Below, in pieces: positions 6,209-6,806 of a stretch of DNA of 6,806 nt; position 1 is the first letter of the stretch; every line of letters starts with the position of its first letter. Under the pieces are notes generated by a model that made no database searches, was not told where the DNA came from, and saw nothing but the letters and a program-made list of their open reading frames with translations. The DNA is from Phycisphaeraceae bacterium. Its GTDB lineage: Bacteria; Planctomycetota; Phycisphaerae; Phycisphaerales; UBA1924. The stretch is from positions 1-6,806 of the forward strand of contig WUAK01000153.1 of assembly GCA_009827205.1 (NCBI GenBank). Reading direction: 5' to 3'. A program made the position numbers and the translations under genes.

Positions 6209-6222
6209 GGAGTTCGAACTCC
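6209..6222. repeat. Perfect 14-bp palindrome
   Basis: GGAGTTCGAACTCC reads the same on both strands. It lies about 20 bp past the DUF1080 stop codon. It may be a protein-binding site or a small stem in the 3' untranslated RNA. It superficially resembles a tRNA T-arm, but the loop geometry does not fit and no other tRNA arm is present. Confidence 0.4.
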
Positions 6223-6242
6223 ACCGAGTCCTGCTCAAGGGC

Positions 6243-6806
6243 CTACTGCCCGAGCGGCTTGAGTACTCGTATCCTCGCGTTTCGGAAATGAACCTCTAGT
6301 GGCTCTTGGAGATCGCCTACGCCATGAACCTGGAAGCCGATATGCCCTTCCGTATCGGTGGCATCAAGCATCTCCGCAGCAGGCACACCGTTCAGCCAGG
6401 TGCGGATCACCTCCCCTTTGGCGACGACGCGGATCTCATTCCACTCACCCGATCGGAACGCGCTTCGCGCATACGGCGACGCATGCAGAGGATGTAACCA
6501 GCCCCGACGGGCCTCGTCATACACGCCTGCCGTGAAGCGTCGATCACTCGGATCAAATTCAATCTGGTACCCACGCAGGTTGCCCGAACGGTTATCGACA
6601 CCGCCTACAACCTGGCTGCGGATCTGCACGCCGCTGTTCAGCCGCGGATTTGATTTAGCCTCGTAGATCAACTCGAAATCTGAAAACATGCGTGTTGTAG
6701 TATAAAACGTGTTAGGCGAATCAGGAACCGATCTGCCGACCAGTTTACCGTCGGCCATCTCGTAGCTCGCCTTTCCGCCGCTGTTTCTCCAGTTGCTCTC
6801 TTCATC
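6243..6806 (-). CDS. DUF1080 (3-keto-disaccharide hydrolase-like) protein, C-terminal 187 residues
   Basis: The frame is open from the right edge (6806) to TAG at 6243-6245, so the 5' end lies outside the window. The protein matches the DUF1080 pattern, a concanavalin/lectin-like beta-sandwich common in planctomycete secreted proteins and linked to carbohydrate binding or 3-keto-glycoside hydrolysis. Counting visible residues from 1: NW at 5-6; MADGKLVG at 17-24; FSDFEL near 41-46; the hallmark LNSGVQIRS at 56-64; GYQIEFD at 79-85; WNEIRVVAKG at 122-131; TWLNGVPAAEM at 136-146; and GHIGFQVHG at 154-162, where many members have LQ in place of FQ. Most of the domain is present; only its first strands and any signal peptide are missing. 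No catalytic role can be assigned to individual residues here. It is convergent with the giant protein gene, with no evidence of a shared function. Confidence 0.9.
   Translation of the reverse strand, partial: DEESNWRNSGGKASYEMADGKLVGRSVPDSPNTFYTTTRMFSDFELIYEAKSNPRLNSGVQIRSQVVGGVDNRSGNLRGYQIEFDPSDRRFTAGVYDEARRGWLHPLHASPYARSAFRSGEWNEIRVVAKGEVIRTWLNGVPAAEMLDATDTEGHIGFQVHGVGDLQEPLEVHFRNARIRVLKPLGQ

Larger units (their letters stand above)
6010..6242. other. Convergent intergenic region without a convincing gene
   Basis: This 233-nt stretch separates the 3' ends of the giant protein gene and the DUF1080 gene. It begins with an imperfect hairpin (6017-6042, TCGT-GTAA-ACGA core) that lacks a following T-tract on the plus strand. 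It then has an AT-rich patch (6041-6077, about 78% A+T by count) and returns to GC-rich sequence with the hairpin and palindrome listed separately. Short open frames exist on both strands but have no recognisable protein or ribosome binding site. Confidence 0.6.

Noticed and set aside
6209..6260. tRNA-like look of GGAGTTCGAACTCC and the nearby GCCCGAGCGG
   Set aside because: The palindrome leaves a six-base loop, not the seven-base T-loop, and no acceptor or anticodon arm can be built. The second motif lies inside the DUF1080 coding end.
6071..6262. Plus-strand ORF of 63 codons starting at ATG 6071
   Set aside because: The second half is a low-complexity Pro/Arg/Ala run typical of an off-frame reading of GC-rich DNA. 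It lacks a ribosome binding site and overlaps the DUF1080 3' end.
6078..6299. Plus-strand open frame of 73 codons containing a protein-like stretch (LSPRALLAAEFELHRVLLKG)
   Set aside because: It has no ATG or GTG in a useful place, no ribosome binding site, no family I recognise, and its end lies antisense to the secure DUF1080 gene. At most it is a decayed gene remnant.
1..6806. CRISPR arrays, insertion sequences, integrase or attachment sites, rRNA genes
   Set aside because: I saw no regularly spaced repeats, transposase-like reading frames, terminal inverted repeats or conserved rRNA segments. The repeated DNA in the giant gene comes from its calcium-loop codons.

Overview
The window most likely comes from a planctomycete, probably of the class Phycisphaerae. 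Three things point there. An ECF-type sigma factor of the family that travels with Ser/Thr kinases overlaps such a kinase. A DUF1080 (3-keto-disaccharide hydrolase-like) gene is present. A very large secreted FG-GAP/VCBS-repeat protein ends in a two-repeat dockerin-like domain finishing in Gly-Cys-Pro. Base composition is moderately GC-rich by eye. The taxonomic call rests on family recognition from memory, not on a search.

Layout. Positions 1-403 (minus) hold the first 134 codons of a Ser/Thr protein kinase that runs off the left edge. Positions 400-990 (minus) hold the ECF sigma factor, whose TGA stop overlaps the kinase GTG start (GTGA), so the two form an operon read leftward, sigma first. 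Positions 991-1242 are a divergent regulatory region. From there a gene of about 1,590 codons is read rightward to 6009. It encodes a signal peptide, three groups of calcium-loop FG-GAP/VCBS blades, an autotransporter-like beta-solenoid segment between the second and third groups, and the dockerin-like tail. Positions 6010-6242 are a convergent intergenic stretch without a convincing gene. Positions 6243-6806 (minus) hold the C-terminal 187 residues of a DUF1080 protein that runs off the right edge.

The most interesting signal is in the divergent region. The same bipartite element, TTGTCGCG-K-CAC-N12-GGATA, occurs once on each strand with identical spacing. One copy points toward the sigma gene and the other toward the giant secreted protein, each about 40-55 nt before the preferred start codon. 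This looks like a matched pair of promoters for one sigma factor. It suggests that the ECF factor drives its own operon and the divergent surface-protein gene, possibly under control of its partner kinase. The element also argues that the giant ORF starts at TTG 1243 (or GTG 1225) and not at the upstream-most GTG at 1060. The regulatory link is inference and untested.
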